Positions 26,085 through 35,482 are shown, counted from the first letter of the stretch. The stretch: 63,229 bases of DNA from an uncultured Pseudomonas sp. (GCF_946886105.1 NZ_CAMPHV010000030.1:1-63229), one strand, 5' to 3'. The notes: a model not told the origin generated them from the sequence alone. Numbers and translations: made by a program.

Positions 26085-27567
26085 GCCGCGAACGCCACCA
26101 ACGCAGGCCCGGCAACGCCAGCATCAGCGCGGTCATGGCCCACAGGCTGAGGCTGATCGGGCTGCTCCAGAGAATGCTCAGCTCGCCAGCGGAGATCGAC
26201 AGGGCGCGGCGCAGGTTGTCTTCCATCAGCTCGCCGAGGACGAAGCCGAGGATCAGTGCCGACAGCGGGAAATCCAGCTTGCGCAGGATGTAACCGAACA
26301 CGCCGAGACCGACCATCAGCACCAGGTCGAAGGTGGTGCTGTGCACCGCATAAACACCGACCATGCTGACCACGGTGATCGCCGGTACCAGTACCCAGTT
26401 CGGTACGCTGAGCATGCGTGAGAACAAGCCGACCAGCGGGATGTTCATCACCAGCAGGATGACGTTGCCGATGAACAGCGAGGCGATCAGGCCCCAGACC
26501 ACATCCGGCTGCTGTTCGAACAACAGCGGGCCGGGGGTGATGTTGTACAGCGTCAGCGCGCCGATCATCACCGCGGTGGTGCCGGAGCCCGGCACGCCGA
26601 GCGTCAGCATGGGGATCAGCGAGCCGCAGGCCGAGGCGTTATTGGCCGCTTCCGGTGCCGCCAGACCGCGCAGATCGCCCTCGCCGAACTTGCCGGAGGC
26701 ACCCGCCATGCGCTTTTCGCTCATGTAGGTCATGGCGCTGGCGATAGTCGCGCCGGCGCCGGGCAGGGTGCCGATGATGAAGCCGGCTACGGAGCTGCGC
26801 ACCATGGTCCAGAAGCTGAAGCAGAACTCTTTGAAGTTGAACAGCAGGCGGCCGCTGGCTTTCACCGCTTTTTGCCCGCTGTGGGTTTTTTCCAGCATCA
26901 ACAGCACTTCGCTGACGCTGAAGAAGCCGATCACCACGATGACGAACTGGATGCCGTCGGACAGGCTGACGCTGCCGAAGGTGAAACGGTACACGCCGGT
27001 GGTCGAGTCCACACCGACGGTGGCCAGGGCCAGGCCGATCAGGGCGGCCATCAGGGTTTTCACCGGTTTATCGCCGACCATGCCGCCGAGGCAGGCGATG
27101 GCGAAGATCATCAGCACGAAATATTCGGCCGGGCCGAAGGCCACCGCCCATTTCGCCAGCAACGGGGCGAACAGCACCACGCCGCAGGTGGCAATCATGC
27201 TGCCGATAAACGAGCTGACCGCAGACAGCGACAGGGCGATACCGGCCTTGCCCTGGCGCGCCAGCGGGTAGCCGTCGAGGGTGGTCATCACCGCGGCGGC
27301 GTCGCCCGGTACGTTGAGCAGAATCGCCGAGATGCGCCCGCCGTACTCGCAGCCCAGGTACACCGCAGCCAGTAGGATCAGCGCGGTTTCCGGCGGCAGG
27401 CCGAGGGCGAAGGCCAGCGGCAACAGCAGCGCCACGCCATTGATCGGGCCCAGGCCCGGCAGCAGGCCGACGATGGTGCCGACGAAGGCGCCAAACAGCG
27501 CCACCAGCAGGTTGGTCGGCCGGGTGGCGACATCGAAGCCTTGCATCAAGAAATTAAGGGTATCCAT
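26059..27567 (-). CDS. tctA: Tripartite tricarboxylate transporter, large membrane subunit
   Basis: 502 residues from ATG 27567 (GGAGAG upstream), the usual TctA length with about twelve membrane segments. Family motifs are VGLLPGLGPINGVALLLPL near the N-terminus and GTLPGAGATIASAMTYMSE in mid-protein, plus LIPMLTLGVPGSGTTAVM. TctA forms the conducting channel for cation-coupled citrate, cis-aconitate or related tricarboxylate uptake with TctB and the binding protein TctC. It follows tctB with a one-base gap, so translation is probably coupled. Confidence 0.93.
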   Translation of the reverse strand: MDTLNFLMQGFDVATRPTNLLVALFGAFVGTIVGLLPGLGPINGVALLLPLAFALGLPPETALILLAAVYLGCEYGGRISAILLNVPGDAAAVMTTLDGYPLARQGKAGIALSLSAVSSFIGSMIATCGVVLFAPLLAKWAVAFGPAEYFVLMIFAIACLGGMVGDKPVKTLMAALIGLALATVGVDSTTGVYRFTFGSVSLSDGIQFVIVVIGFFSVSEVLLMLEKTHSGQKAVKASGRLLFNFKEFCFSFWTMVRSSVAGFIIGTLPGAGATIASAMTYMSEKRMAGASGKFGEGDLRGLAAPEAANNASACGSLIPMLTLGVPGSGTTAVMIGALTLYNITPGPLLFEQQPDVVWGLIASLFIGNVILLVMNIPLVGLFSRMLSVPNWVLVPAITVVSMVGVYAVHSTTFDLVLMVGLGVFGYILRKLDFPLSALILGFVLGELMEDNLRRALSISAGELSILWSSPISLSLWAMTALMLALPGLRWWRSRRAAQLANA

Positions 27568-27568
27568 T

Positions 27569-28012
27569 TCAGCTCTCCACAAAGGCTTCGAACAGGCCGA
27601 GCGGCAGCGGCACGTCCAGCAGGTAATCGAACAGCGCGTAAAGCAGCACGCCCATCAGCACGGCGCTGATCGCGCAGGGCAGCAAGCGGCCGGCGAACAG
27701 CAGGCCGAGGGCGAAGGTGGCGAGGCTGGTGGCGATCACGAAGCCGAGCACCTCGAACAGCAGTGCGTAGGCCAGCAGGGCGAGTACGCAGAGCACCGCG
27801 CGCATCGCGGCGGTTTTATTCAGGCGCTGTTCGAGCAGGCCGGGCTTGAACAGCAGCCAGAGACTGCCCGCGGCCATCAGGCTCAGCAGCAGCAACGGGT
27901 AGGCGCGCGGGCCGACCGGGTCGTAGGCGAAGGGCGCCTGGAAGCCCCAGGCGAGAACGGCGAGGCAGGCGCAGAAAAGCAACCAGCTCGCGGCGAACAG
28001 GCGGACGTACAT
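27569..28012 (-). CDS. tctB: Tripartite tricarboxylate transporter, small membrane subunit
   Basis: 147 residues starting MYVRLFAASWLLFCACLAV at the ATG 28012; a longer frame upstream would run into the gap after tctC. Four predicted membrane helices, with the family segment DPVGPRAYPLLLLSLMA between the first two. It partners TctA in the inner membrane. It lies between tctC and tctA in the standard order and ends one base before tctA. Length is typical of TctB. Confidence 0.88.
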   Translation of the reverse strand: MYVRLFAASWLLFCACLAVLAWGFQAPFAYDPVGPRAYPLLLLSLMAAGSLWLLFKPGLLEQRLNKTAAMRAVLCVLALLAYALLFEVLGFVIATSLATFALGLLFAGRLLPCAISAVLMGVLLYALFDYLLDVPLPLGLFEAFVES

Positions 28013-28111
28013 AGCGGTAGTCTCTTGAAAAGGTACAGAGTTGAGCGCATCGAACGCTGTGGCGAGCGTCGGTCGGACAGCCATGGGGCTGTCCGGCCGG
28101 TACGCCGGCGA

Positions 28112-29092
28112 TTACTCCTGCATCAGGCCGAATGCGTCGGCCAGCACCTTGTACTCTTCGACTTGCTTGAACACGAAGTCCTGCAATTCGTTGCCGGTGA
28201 TCGACAGCGGCAGCAGGTCGCGTTGTTCACGCAGCTTGGCGAAGTCTTCGCTGGCCAGCAGGGTGTCGAACTGCTGTTTCCACCAGTTGTACTGCTCGTC
28301 GCTGACTTCCGGGCCGACATAGAAGCCGCGGATCACCGGCCAGGTGATGTCGTAACCCTGCTCCTTGGCGGTGGGGATATCGCCCAGCTTGCCCGGCAGA
28401 CGCTCGTCGGAAAGCACCGCGAGGATGCGTACTTTCTTCGCTTCCAATTGCGGGGTGACTTCGCCCAGGCCGCTGCTGGTCACCTGCACGTGGCCGCCGA
28501 GCATGGCAGTGAGGGTTTCGCCGCCGCCTTCGAAGGCCACGTAACGCAGGTTTTTCGGGTCGATACCGGCGAGGCGGGCGATCAATGCTGTCTGCATCCA
28601 GTCCTGGCCGCCGATGGTGGCGCCGGCACCGAAGACGATGCTGGATGGGTCTTTCTTCAGCGCCTGCACCAGGTCGTCGAGGTTCTGATAGGGCGAGTCG
28701 GCACGCACGGTGATGGCGCCGTAGTCGGTGCCCACCGCGGCCAGCCAGCGCACGCCGGTTTCGTCGTAACGGCCGAATTTGCCCTGGGCCAGGTTGAGCA
28801 GCGAGCCGGAGGAGAACGCGACTATGGTGCCCGGATCATCGGCACGCTGGGCGATCACCGCGTTATAGGCCACCGCACCGACGCCGCCGGGCATATAGGT
28901 GACGCGCATCGGCGCTTTCAGCAGACCGCTGTCCTTCAAGCCGCTTTGCGCCAGCTTGCAGGTCAGGTCGAAACCGCCGCCGGGCTTGGCCGGGGCGATG
29001 CACTCGGGGCGTTTCGGCTCACTGGCCAGCAGTTGGCCGGCGAAGGCCAGGCAGGCGGTGGCCAGGGCGATGCGGGTAAAGGCAAGTTTCAT
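28112..29092 (-). CDS. tctC: Tripartite tricarboxylate transporter, periplasmic binding protein
   Basis: 326 residues from ATG 29092 (AGAGGAATCC upstream). The signal peptide is MKLAFTRIALATACLAFAG, cleaved near LLASEP. The mature protein has the TctC/Bug fold: ECIAPAKPGGGFDLTC for the first carboxylate loop and VFGAGATIGGQDWMQTALI for the second. It captures tricarboxylates in the periplasm for TctAB. The gene follows the porin opdH after 29 bases and is probably under TctDE control, as in P. aeruginosa PA0752-PA0757. Confidence 0.92.
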   Translation of the reverse strand: MKLAFTRIALATACLAFAGQLLASEPKRPECIAPAKPGGGFDLTCKLAQSGLKDSGLLKAPMRVTYMPGGVGAVAYNAVIAQRADDPGTIVAFSSGSLLNLAQGKFGRYDETGVRWLAAVGTDYGAITVRADSPYQNLDDLVQALKKDPSSIVFGAGATIGGQDWMQTALIARLAGIDPKNLRYVAFEGGGETLTAMLGGHVQVTSSGLGEVTPQLEAKKVRILAVLSDERLPGKLGDIPTAKEQGYDITWPVIRGFYVGPEVSDEQYNWWKQQFDTLLASEDFAKLREQRDLLPLSITGNELQDFVFKQVEEYKVLADAFGLMQE

Positions 29093-29121
29093 GATGGATT
29101 CCTCTCGATTGTTATTGTGGG

Positions 29122-30387
29122 TTACCAAATCGGCAGTGTGTAGCCGACGATCACGCGGTTCTCGTCCGCATCGCGGGCGAAGTCGGAATGGAAGCTGGCA
29201 TTGCGCAGGCGTACGTAAAGGTTCTTCGCCGGGCCGCTCTGCACCACGTACTTGAGCTCGATATCACGTTCCCATTCGCCGCCGCGCTGATCGCTGCCGA
29301 TGACACGGGCGTCGTCGCCGCTGACGTAGCGGGTGAGAAAGCTCAGACCGGGCAGGCCGAGGCTGGCGAAGTTGTAATCGTAGCGGGCCTGCCAGGAGCG
29401 CTCGTCGGGGTTGGCGAAGTCGTTGATCTGCACGAAGTTGACCAAGTAGGGATCGCTACCGTCGATATAGGCATAGCCGGTGTCGCCGCTCATTTTCTGA
29501 TAGGCGAGGGTCAGCTTGTGGCCGCTGTGGGCGTAGCTGAGCATGCCGTTCAGCGCGCGGTTGTCGACTTCGCCGGCATTCGCCGCGCCGCTGTCGTCGC
29601 TGAGCATCAGGCGCAGGTCGGCGGACAGGGTGCCGCCGGCCATGGGATAGCTGGCGAGCAGGTTGAAGAAGTTCTGCCGGTAGATGTCATCCAGTTCGGC
29701 ATAGAAGTAGCGGCCTTTGAGGTTCTCGTTGAACTGGTAATCGAGGCCCGCCAGGTCCAGGTGGTCGGCTGTCACGCCGCCGCTGAAGCGTCTGTTCTTG
29801 CTGTTGAGCACCAGCTCTTCGGAGTTGGTCGAGGCGCGGTCGATCACCTTGTCCAGGCGTCCGCCGGTGAAGGTCAGGCCATCCAGTTCGGCGGAGGTCA
29901 GCAGGCCGCCTTCGAAGACCTGCGGCAGCAGGCGGCTGTCGCTGGCCTTGACCACCGGCAGCTCGGGGATGTGCGAGCCGTAGCGGAACTCGGTCTGCGA
30001 GGCTTTGATCTTGGCTGTCAGGCCGAGGCGGCCGAAGGTGTCCGGGGTGCCGCCGTCGTCCTGAACCGGGAACAGGTCGGTGCCGGTGCGGCCGCCGCCC
30101 GAGTCGAGCTTGACGCCGAGCAGACCGAGAGCGTCCAGGCCGAAACCAACAGTGCCTTCGGTGTAGCCGGATTTGATGTCGAGCCAGAAGCCCTGGCCCC
30201 ATTCCTCGCGCTTGTTCTGGCCATCGCCTTCGCGAAAATCGCGGTTCAGGTAGATGTTGGTCGTGGTCAGGCTGGCGCTGCTGTCTGCGATAAAGGCGGC
30301 TTGCGCCATGGGGGCGAGCAGAGCCGCGGTTACGGCTAGGCTAAGCAGGTGAGCAGGCGGTAACGCCTGGCGTGAGGCATTGAACAT
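29122..30387 (-). CDS. opdH: OprD-family outer-membrane porin for tricarboxylates
   Basis: 421 residues from ATG 30387 (MFNASRQALPPAHLLSLAV), with signal cleavage near PMAQAAFIADS. The 18-strand OprD features are present: DREFREGDGQN-like start (YLNRDFREGDGQNKREEWG), FLDIKSGYTEGTVGFGLDA, and a C-terminus ending NRVIVGYTLPIW with the terminal aromatic residue of outer-membrane barrels. In P. aeruginosa OpdH admits cis-aconitate and related tricarboxylates and is induced through TctDE. Position first in the tct operon and opposite tctD supports the symbol. Confidence 0.88.
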   Translation of the reverse strand: MFNASRQALPPAHLLSLAVTAALLAPMAQAAFIADSSASLTTTNIYLNRDFREGDGQNKREEWGQGFWLDIKSGYTEGTVGFGLDALGLLGVKLDSGGGRTGTDLFPVQDDGGTPDTFGRLGLTAKIKASQTEFRYGSHIPELPVVKASDSRLLPQVFEGGLLTSAELDGLTFTGGRLDKVIDRASTNSEELVLNSKNRRFSGGVTADHLDLAGLDYQFNENLKGRYFYAELDDIYRQNFFNLLASYPMAGGTLSADLRLMLSDDSGAANAGEVDNRALNGMLSYAHSGHKLTLAYQKMSGDTGYAYIDGSDPYLVNFVQINDFANPDERSWQARYDYNFASLGLPGLSFLTRYVSGDDARVIGSDQRGGEWERDIELKYVVQSGPAKNLYVRLRNASFHSDFARDADENRVIVGYTLPIW

Positions 30388-30707
30388 TCTGTGGTCTCCA
30401 TTGTTGTTTTTGTCACGACCGCCGCGCCACTGCGTCAGTCGTTCAGGTCGGTGGATCGAGCCACCTGAAACCGATGCTAGGAGGTCAAGCTTTCGCCAAG
30501 CTTTCAGTGCTGAAAAAAACACCTGGAGCGTTTTTGGACGTCGCTGGCGACGGCCCGCAGGGTGGACGCCAGGGATGACGGGCCACAAAGTTTTTCCGAC
30601 GGCTGCTTGAGCGGTATCTGGACCGTTCACAGGACGCGACGCGGCTGTACACTGCGCGACAGATTGCCGATGGCGATTGCTAATAAGAACGAAATGGGGA
30701 GGTGGCA
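30388..30707. promoter_or_regulatory. Divergent opdH-tctD control region
   Basis: 320 bases between the porin operon and tctDE. It contains a 9-base direct repeat (30486-30505) described separately. A GGGGAGG ribosome site precedes tctD. No coding frame is convincing here. Confidence 0.6.
30486..30505. promoter_or_regulatory. Candidate TctD binding site (perfect 9-base direct repeat)
   Basis: CAAGCTTTC at 30486-30494 and again at 30497-30505, 11 bases apart start to start. OmpR-class regulators bind direct half-sites one helical turn apart. It lies about 100 bases upstream of opdH, next to a possible minus-strand -10 box TAGCAT (about 30475-30480). Confidence 0.55.
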
Positions 30708-31379
30708 GTGCGCATTCTGCTGGTCGAAGACCATCCGCAATTGGCTGCGAGCGTGGCCCAGGCGCTGAAAAGCGCGGGTTTGACGGTGGACGTGCTGCAC
30801 GACGGAGTGGCCGCCGATCTGGCTCTGGCCAGCGAGGATTATGCGTTGGCGATCCTCGATATCGGCCTGCCGCGCCTAGACGGTTTTCAAGTGTTGGCGC
30901 GCCTGCGCGAACGCGGCAAGACCCTGCCGGTACTGATGCTCACCGCCCGCGGCGAGGTCAAGGACCGGGTCCATGGGCTCAACCTGGGCGCCGACGATTA
31001 CCTGGCCAAACCTTTCGAACTGAGTGAGCTGGAAGCGCGGGTCAAGGCCTTGCTGCGGCGCAGCGTGCTCGGCGGCGAGCAACAGCAACATTGCGGCGAT
31101 TTGGTCTACGACCTCGGTACCCGGCGTTTCAGCGTGCGCGGCGAGCCCCTTAGCCTGACCTCGCGCGAGCAGGCAGTGTTGGAGGCGATGATCGCCCGCC
31201 CGGGACGGGTGATGAGCAAGGAGCAGTTGGCGGCCCAGGTGTTCGGCTTCGACGAAGAGGCGAGCGCCGACTCCATCGAGATCTATGTCCATCGCCTGCG
31301 CAAGAAACTCGAGGGCAATGCGGTGCGTATCGTCACCTTCCGTGGCCTGGGTTATTTGTTGGAGGCAGTTGGTGACTGA
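30708..31379 (+). CDS. tctD: OmpR-family response regulator of tricarboxylate uptake
   Basis: 223 residues. I place the start at GTG 30708 (MRILLVEDHPQLAASV) because GGGGAGG lies five bases upstream; an in-frame GTG at 30702 would overlap that site. The receiver domain has the acidic pair in LVEDH, the phospho-acceptor Asp in LAILDIGLPRLDGF and Lys in LAKPFELSELEARV. The C-terminal winged-helix DNA-binding domain ends SADSIEIYVHRLRKKLEG and VRIVTFRGLGYLLEA. It should activate opdH-tctCBA, transcribed divergently. The stop overlaps the tctE start (GTGACTGA). Confidence 0.92.
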   Translation: MRILLVEDHPQLAASVAQALKSAGLTVDVLHDGVAADLALASEDYALAILDIGLPRLDGFQVLARLRERGKTLPVLMLTARGEVKDRVHGLNLGADDYLAKPFELSELEARVKALLRRSVLGGEQQQHCGDLVYDLGTRRFSVRGEPLSLTSREQAVLEAMIARPGRVMSKEQLAAQVFGFDEEASADSIEIYVHRLRKKLEGNAVRIVTFRGLGYLLEAVGD

Positions 31380-32787
31380 GGGCTGGAGGCCGCGGGCGGC
31401 TAAGCCGGGCAGTTTGCGTGGGCGACTGCTGCGGCGCCTGGCGCTGCTGCTCGCGCTGCTGCTGCTGGTCGCCAGTCTGAGCGCTTACTGGAGCGCCAGA
31501 CGCGCCGCCGATACCGCCTACGACCGGACTCTGCTGGCATCCGCACGGGCGATCGCCGAAGGGCTTTATGCCGAGAACGGCAAGCTCAAGGCCAATGTGC
31601 CCTACGTAGCCTTGGATACCTTCGCCTACGACAGCGCCGGGCGCATCTACTACCAGGTGCTCGACCTGCACGGCGCCTTGGTTTCCGGCTACGAGGACCT
31701 ACCGACCCCGCCACCGGGCACGCCACGCACCAATGATTATCCGGCGTTGGCGCACTTCTACGATGCCGATTACCGTCGTCAGGGCGTGCGGGTGGTGAGC
31801 CTGCTGCAGCCGGTCAGCGAGCCGCAGCTCAACGGCATCGCCGAAATCCGGGTGGCCGAAACCCTCGGCGCCCGTGAACGCATGGCTCGCGAACTGCTCT
31901 ACGGCACGCTATGGCGCATGGGCTTGCTGGCGCTCAGTGCCTTGTTGCTGGTGTGGCTGGCGGTGAGCGCCGCGCTGCGCCCGCTGGATGCCTTGCGGCG
32001 CAGCGTGGCGGCTCGGGCCAGCGACGACTTGCGGCCGCTGCCGGCTGGCCAGTTGCCGCGCGAGTTACGCCCGCTGGTGAATGCCTTGAACCAATTCAAC
32101 GATCGGTTGCGCGGCCTGTTCGAGCGCCAGTCGCAATTCATCGCCGACGCTTCCCATGAGTTGCGCACGCCCCTGGCCGCCCTCAAGGCGCGGGTCGAGC
32201 TGGGTCTGCGTGCGCAGGAGCCCGCGGCCTGGCGCAGCACCCTGGAGGAGGCGGCGCAGAACACCGATAAGCTGACCCATCTGGCCAATCAATTGCTGTC
32301 GCTGGCGCGTATCGAAAGCGGAGCGCGGGCGATCGCCGAAGGCGGTGCGCAGCGTTTGGACCTGAGCCAGCTGGCTCAGGAGCTGGGCTTGGCCCTGGCG
32401 CCTTTGGCCCATGCGCGCGGTATCGCGCTGGCGCTGGAGGCGAACCAAGCGGTGTGGATCCGCGGCGAGCCGACTTTGCTCAACGAGCTGTTGTGCAACC
32501 TGGTGGACAATGCCTTGGCGCATACCCCGGCCGGCGGCAATGTGATCTTGCGCGTGTTGCCGGGCGGAGTGCTGGAGGTGCAGGACGATGGTCCCGGAAT
32601 CCCCGAAGACGAGTGCGCCAAGGTGTTCCAGCGCTTCTATCGGCGCACCACCGAAGGCTCCGGCGCGGGGCTCGGGCTGGCCATCGTCGGCGAAATTTGC
32701 CGTGCCCATCAGGCGGCGATCCGCTTGCAGCAAGCCGAACCGCACGGGCTGTGGGTACGGGTGGAGTTCGTCCTCGATGAGGATTGA
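31372..32787 (+). CDS. tctE: Sensor histidine kinase of tricarboxylate uptake
   Basis: 471 residues from GTG 31372, eight bases inside the tctD end, with GGAGG upstream. Domains: first membrane helix about 21-41 (LALLLALLLLVASLSAYWS), a periplasmic sensor domain about 45-175 with the 2CSK_N-like ARAIAEGLYAENGKLKA, a second membrane helix (GLLALSALLLVWLAVSAAL), HAMP, a dimerisation domain with phospho-His in DASHELRTPLAALKARVEL, and an ATPase domain with LLCNLVDNALAHTP, DDGPGIP and GAGLGLAIV. It senses tricarboxylates and phosphorylates TctD. Confidence 0.92.
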   Translation: MTEGWRPRAAKPGSLRGRLLRRLALLLALLLLVASLSAYWSARRAADTAYDRTLLASARAIAEGLYAENGKLKANVPYVALDTFAYDSAGRIYYQVLDLHGALVSGYEDLPTPPPGTPRTNDYPALAHFYDADYRRQGVRVVSLLQPVSEPQLNGIAEIRVAETLGARERMARELLYGTLWRMGLLALSALLLVWLAVSAALRPLDALRRSVAARASDDLRPLPAGQLPRELRPLVNALNQFNDRLRGLFERQSQFIADASHELRTPLAALKARVELGLRAQEPAAWRSTLEEAAQNTDKLTHLANQLLSLARIESGARAIAEGGAQRLDLSQLAQELGLALAPLAHARGIALALEANQAVWIRGEPTLLNELLCNLVDNALAHTPAGGNVILRVLPGGVLEVQDDGPGIPEDECAKVFQRFYRRTTEGSGAGLGLAIVGEICRAHQAAIRLQQAEPHGLWVRVEFVLDED

Positions 32788-32823
32788 GTGCTTGGCCGTT
32801 CGCGCCGAGGTATCAATAGCCTG

Positions 32824-33594
32824 TCAGGGGGCCTGAGTTAACGGGTTTTCAATTTCCAGCAAGTAAAGGCTGATCTTGCCGCTGTCGCGCAACTGCGCCA
32901 GGCCTCGATTGAAGCGCGCGATCAACTCGTCGTTACCCGCCACGTTACGCGCCAACAGCAAATGCAGGGTGGCGCTGCTCAACGGTTTGGGGTGGAAGCT
33001 CAACTGCGCGCGTTCGGCGGCGCTGAAATGCTGGTGCAACATATCGAAGCCGACCACCTTGTCCATCGGGAACAAGTCGATGCGCCCGGCCAGGAGTTGG
33101 CGAAAATTCAATTCGTCGCTGGTGGAGCGGCGCACCTCTATGCGTTCCTCGGCCTCGGCTTGCTGGAAGGCCTCGCCATAGTCGTAGCTGCGCGTACCGC
33201 CAACGCGTCTGCCGCGTAGGTCGTCGATTGCCTGCCAATCGAGTGGGTAATTCCTGCGATAAAACAGGTAGTAGCCGCTATCGACCACCGGGTCGCTGAT
33301 ATGGAACTGCTGCTCGCGCTCTTCGCTGTACAGCCAGACCGCGCTGCCGTCACGTTTGCCGCTTTGCGCCAGTTGCAGGGACCGCGCCCAGGGATGGAAC
33401 TCCCACTGCACCGCTATGCCTTCGAGGGCGAACGCCTCGCTGACGATTCGCGACGCCACGCCATGATGGGGCAGTTTCTCGCCGAGATAGGGCGGCCATT
33501 CGCCGTTGGTCAGGCGCACCGGGTCGGCGCCAGCGGCGCTGCCCGGGGACAGCGTGCTCAGGAATAACGCGCAAAGCAAAAAGAGCGGGCGCAT
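32824..33594 (-). CDS. Periplasmic solute-binding protein, amino-acid type 3 fold
   Basis: 256 residues from ATG 33594 (GGTGGAG upstream). The signal peptide is MRPLFLLCALFLSTLSPGSA. The mature protein has the SBP_bac_3 pattern: VRLTNGEWPPYLGEKLPHHG, EGIAVQWEFHPWARSLQLA, then WQAIDDLRGRRVGGTRSY. No permease is encoded nearby. Pseudomonads carry many such orphan proteins, often of the type predicted to bind amino acids or small peptides. It is convergent with tctE, 36 bases apart. Ligand unknown. Confidence 0.8.
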   Translation of the reverse strand: MRPLFLLCALFLSTLSPGSAAGADPVRLTNGEWPPYLGEKLPHHGVASRIVSEAFALEGIAVQWEFHPWARSLQLAQSGKRDGSAVWLYSEEREQQFHISDPVVDSGYYLFYRRNYPLDWQAIDDLRGRRVGGTRSYDYGEAFQQAEAEERIEVRRSTSDELNFRQLLAGRIDLFPMDKVVGFDMLHQHFSAAERAQLSFHPKPLSSATLHLLLARNVAGNDELIARFNRGLAQLRDSGKISLYLLEIENPLTQAP

Positions 33595-33661
33595 GCGAAT
33601 CGTCTCCACCTCGGCTAATCACTAGCCTAGCAGGCGTCTGACGGTACGCATGCGGCTGATG

Positions 33662-34498
33662 CTATTGCAGCATGCCCATGGCCGCTTCCATGGCGGCGGA
33701 AAGGTCTTCGTCGTCGTGCAGGTCCTGGCTAGGGTCGAGACCGAGCTTGGCGAAGGCCGGGATTTTGCTCCAGTCCAGCTGGGTATAGGGATGCTCGGTG
33801 CCCAGATAGCTTTGCAGAGTGGCGACCTGAACGATATCCACGTAATCGACTTTGGCCGAGTCGCGGCTGAAATCCAGATAATTGTTGGGAACCATGGCGA
33901 TCAGTTCAGGGAAATCCCAGGTGCGGAGGATTTTCTCGCCGATGATCGGGTGAATCCGTTCGATGACGTGGTTGAGGCTGATCGAGTCGCGCAGCAATTC
34001 GCTGTGCTCTTCCGCGTAGGTGAGGATCGGCAGTACACCGATCATATGGACCAAGCCGGCCAGGGTGGCCTGGTCGGGTAGCAGGCGGGTGTAGTGTTTA
34101 CACAATACGTGGCAGATGCCGGCGATCTCAGTGCTTTTATTCCAGACTTCGCGCATTTTGCGGTCGACCACATCGGATGTGGCTTGGAACATCTGTTCCA
34201 TGGCCAGGCCGGTCGCCAGGTTGCAGGTGTAATTGATGCCCAGGCGGCCGATGGCCATCTGCAAGTCGGTGATTTCACGGTTGGTGCGCAGCAAGGGGCT
34301 GTTCACCACCTTGATGATGCGTGCCGACAGGGCCACGTCGTTGCCGATCACCTTGCTCAGATGGGGGATGCTGATATCCGGGTCTTCCACTGCTTCGCGG
34401 ACTTTCAAGGCAACTTCCGGCAGGGTGGGCAATACCAGCTCATCGTTGTCGATGGCCTTGATCAGTTCCTGTTGGACTTTCTCGGCAAGTTGGCTCAT
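33662..34498 (-). CDS. HDOD-domain protein
   Basis: 278 residues, almost entirely an HDOD domain: LPTLPEVALKVREAVEDPD, then HLSKVIGNDVALSARIIKVV, NSPLLRTNREITDLQMAI and LAGLVHMIGVLPIL. HDOD proteins resemble HD hydrolases but usually lack a complete metal site; they act in signalling or regulation without a generally known enzyme activity. A second unrelated HDOD gene is at 54769. It stands alone between the binding-protein gene and ygfZ. No specific function can be given. Confidence 0.87.
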   Translation of the reverse strand: MSQLAEKVQQELIKAIDNDELVLPTLPEVALKVREAVEDPDISIPHLSKVIGNDVALSARIIKVVNSPLLRTNREITDLQMAIGRLGINYTCNLATGLAMEQMFQATSDVVDRKMREVWNKSTEIAGICHVLCKHYTRLLPDQATLAGLVHMIGVLPILTYAEEHSELLRDSISLNHVIERIHPIIGEKILRTWDFPELIAMVPNNYLDFSRDSAKVDYVDIVQVATLQSYLGTEHPYTQLDWSKIPAFAKLGLDPSQDLHDDEDLSAAMEAAMGMLQ

Positions 34499-34540
34499 GC
34501 AAGGTTCTCTTTAGCGCTCGGCAATCGAATTGGAGTGTAG

Positions 34541-35482
34541 TTAACGTTGGATTTCTAAGTCGCGATCCAGGACATAGGGTAAATCGAGCAGCTTCAACGG
34601 CGCCCCCTGTGGGCTGCCGAGCTGAATCTGCCCGTCGTTGGCCGCATCTTCCTGCAGTACCGCCAACACTTCAAAGCCCTTTTCGCTCTGGGCGGCGAGC
34701 ACCACCTCGCCGACGCTGCTGCTGTGTACGGGAGAGAATAGCGCGTCCGCGGGCTCCGGTCGTTGATCGCCGTCCAACGCCAGGCGATACAGGCGGCGCT
34801 TGAGCTTACCCAGGTATTGCATGCGCGCGACTATTTCCTGGCCGGTATAACAACCTTTCTTGAAACTCACGCCACCCAATGCCTGCAAATTGAGCATTTG
34901 CGGGATGAACAGCTCGCGGGTGCCGGCAAAGACCTGACCGATGCCAGCGCGGACCTGGGCCAACAGCCAACTGTCGAGGGGGGCTTGTGGCAGTTGCGCG
35001 GCCAGTTGGGTCTGCAGGGTTTCGGCTTGTGTCGCGGGAGCCCAGAGTTCGGCGCGTCCATCGCTCAGGCGCACGGCCAGCAGATCATTGGCGTGGGCCA
35101 CGCTGTCTGACGCTGGCGCCAGGTCGAGCCCCAGGCTTAGTAGCACGGCATCCGCCCCGTTCAGGCCGAAGCGCGCCCAGGCGTCACTGGCGTCGCTGAG
35201 CTTGGATTTGCTGAATACCGCGTATTTTTGCAGGTCGGCCAGTTGCGCCTCGATCAAGTCGCGGCTCATCGCCAATAAATAAGTATCGCCCAGGCTAAGA
35301 ATACGGAAGCTCGACAACATACGGCCTTTCGGCGTGCAGCGGGCGCCCAGGCTGGAGGTGTTGTCGTTCAGATAGTTGAGGTTGCAGGTCAGCTGGCCCT
35401 GGAGAAACTTACTGGCATCGGCGCCTTGAACGGCAAGAACGCCTTCGTGACTGAGGGGACAGAAATACGCGGTGTCGGCCAT
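34541..35482 (-). CDS. ygfZ: Folate-binding YgfZ protein (Fe-S enzyme maturation)
   Basis: 313 residues. The N-terminus reads LSHEGVLAVQGADASKFLQG, with QLTCNLNYL next, as in the aminomethyltransferase-like fold. The diagnostic YgfZ motif K-G-C-Y-x-G-Q-E is present as SFKKGCYTGQEIVARMQYL, carrying the reactive Cys. The protein helps tetrahydrofolate-dependent repair or assembly of Fe-S enzymes such as MiaB. It is divergent from sdhE, the usual neighbour in gamma-proteobacteria; both relate to assembly of respiratory or Fe-S enzymes. Confidence 0.92.
   Translation of the reverse strand: MADTAYFCPLSHEGVLAVQGADASKFLQGQLTCNLNYLNDNTSSLGARCTPKGRMLSSFRILSLGDTYLLAMSRDLIEAQLADLQKYAVFSKSKLSDASDAWARFGLNGADAVLLSLGLDLAPASDSVAHANDLLAVRLSDGRAELWAPATQAETLQTQLAAQLPQAPLDSWLLAQVRAGIGQVFAGTRELFIPQMLNLQALGGVSFKKGCYTGQEIVARMQYLGKLKRRLYRLALDGDQRPEPADALFSPVHSSSVGEVVLAAQSEKGFEVLAVLQEDAANDGQIQLGSPQGAPLKLLDLPYVLDRDLEIQR

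Noticed and set aside
27281..29143. 620-codon frame opposite tctA/tctB/tctC
   Set aside because: Covers three well-identified tct genes on the other strand; antisense shadow.
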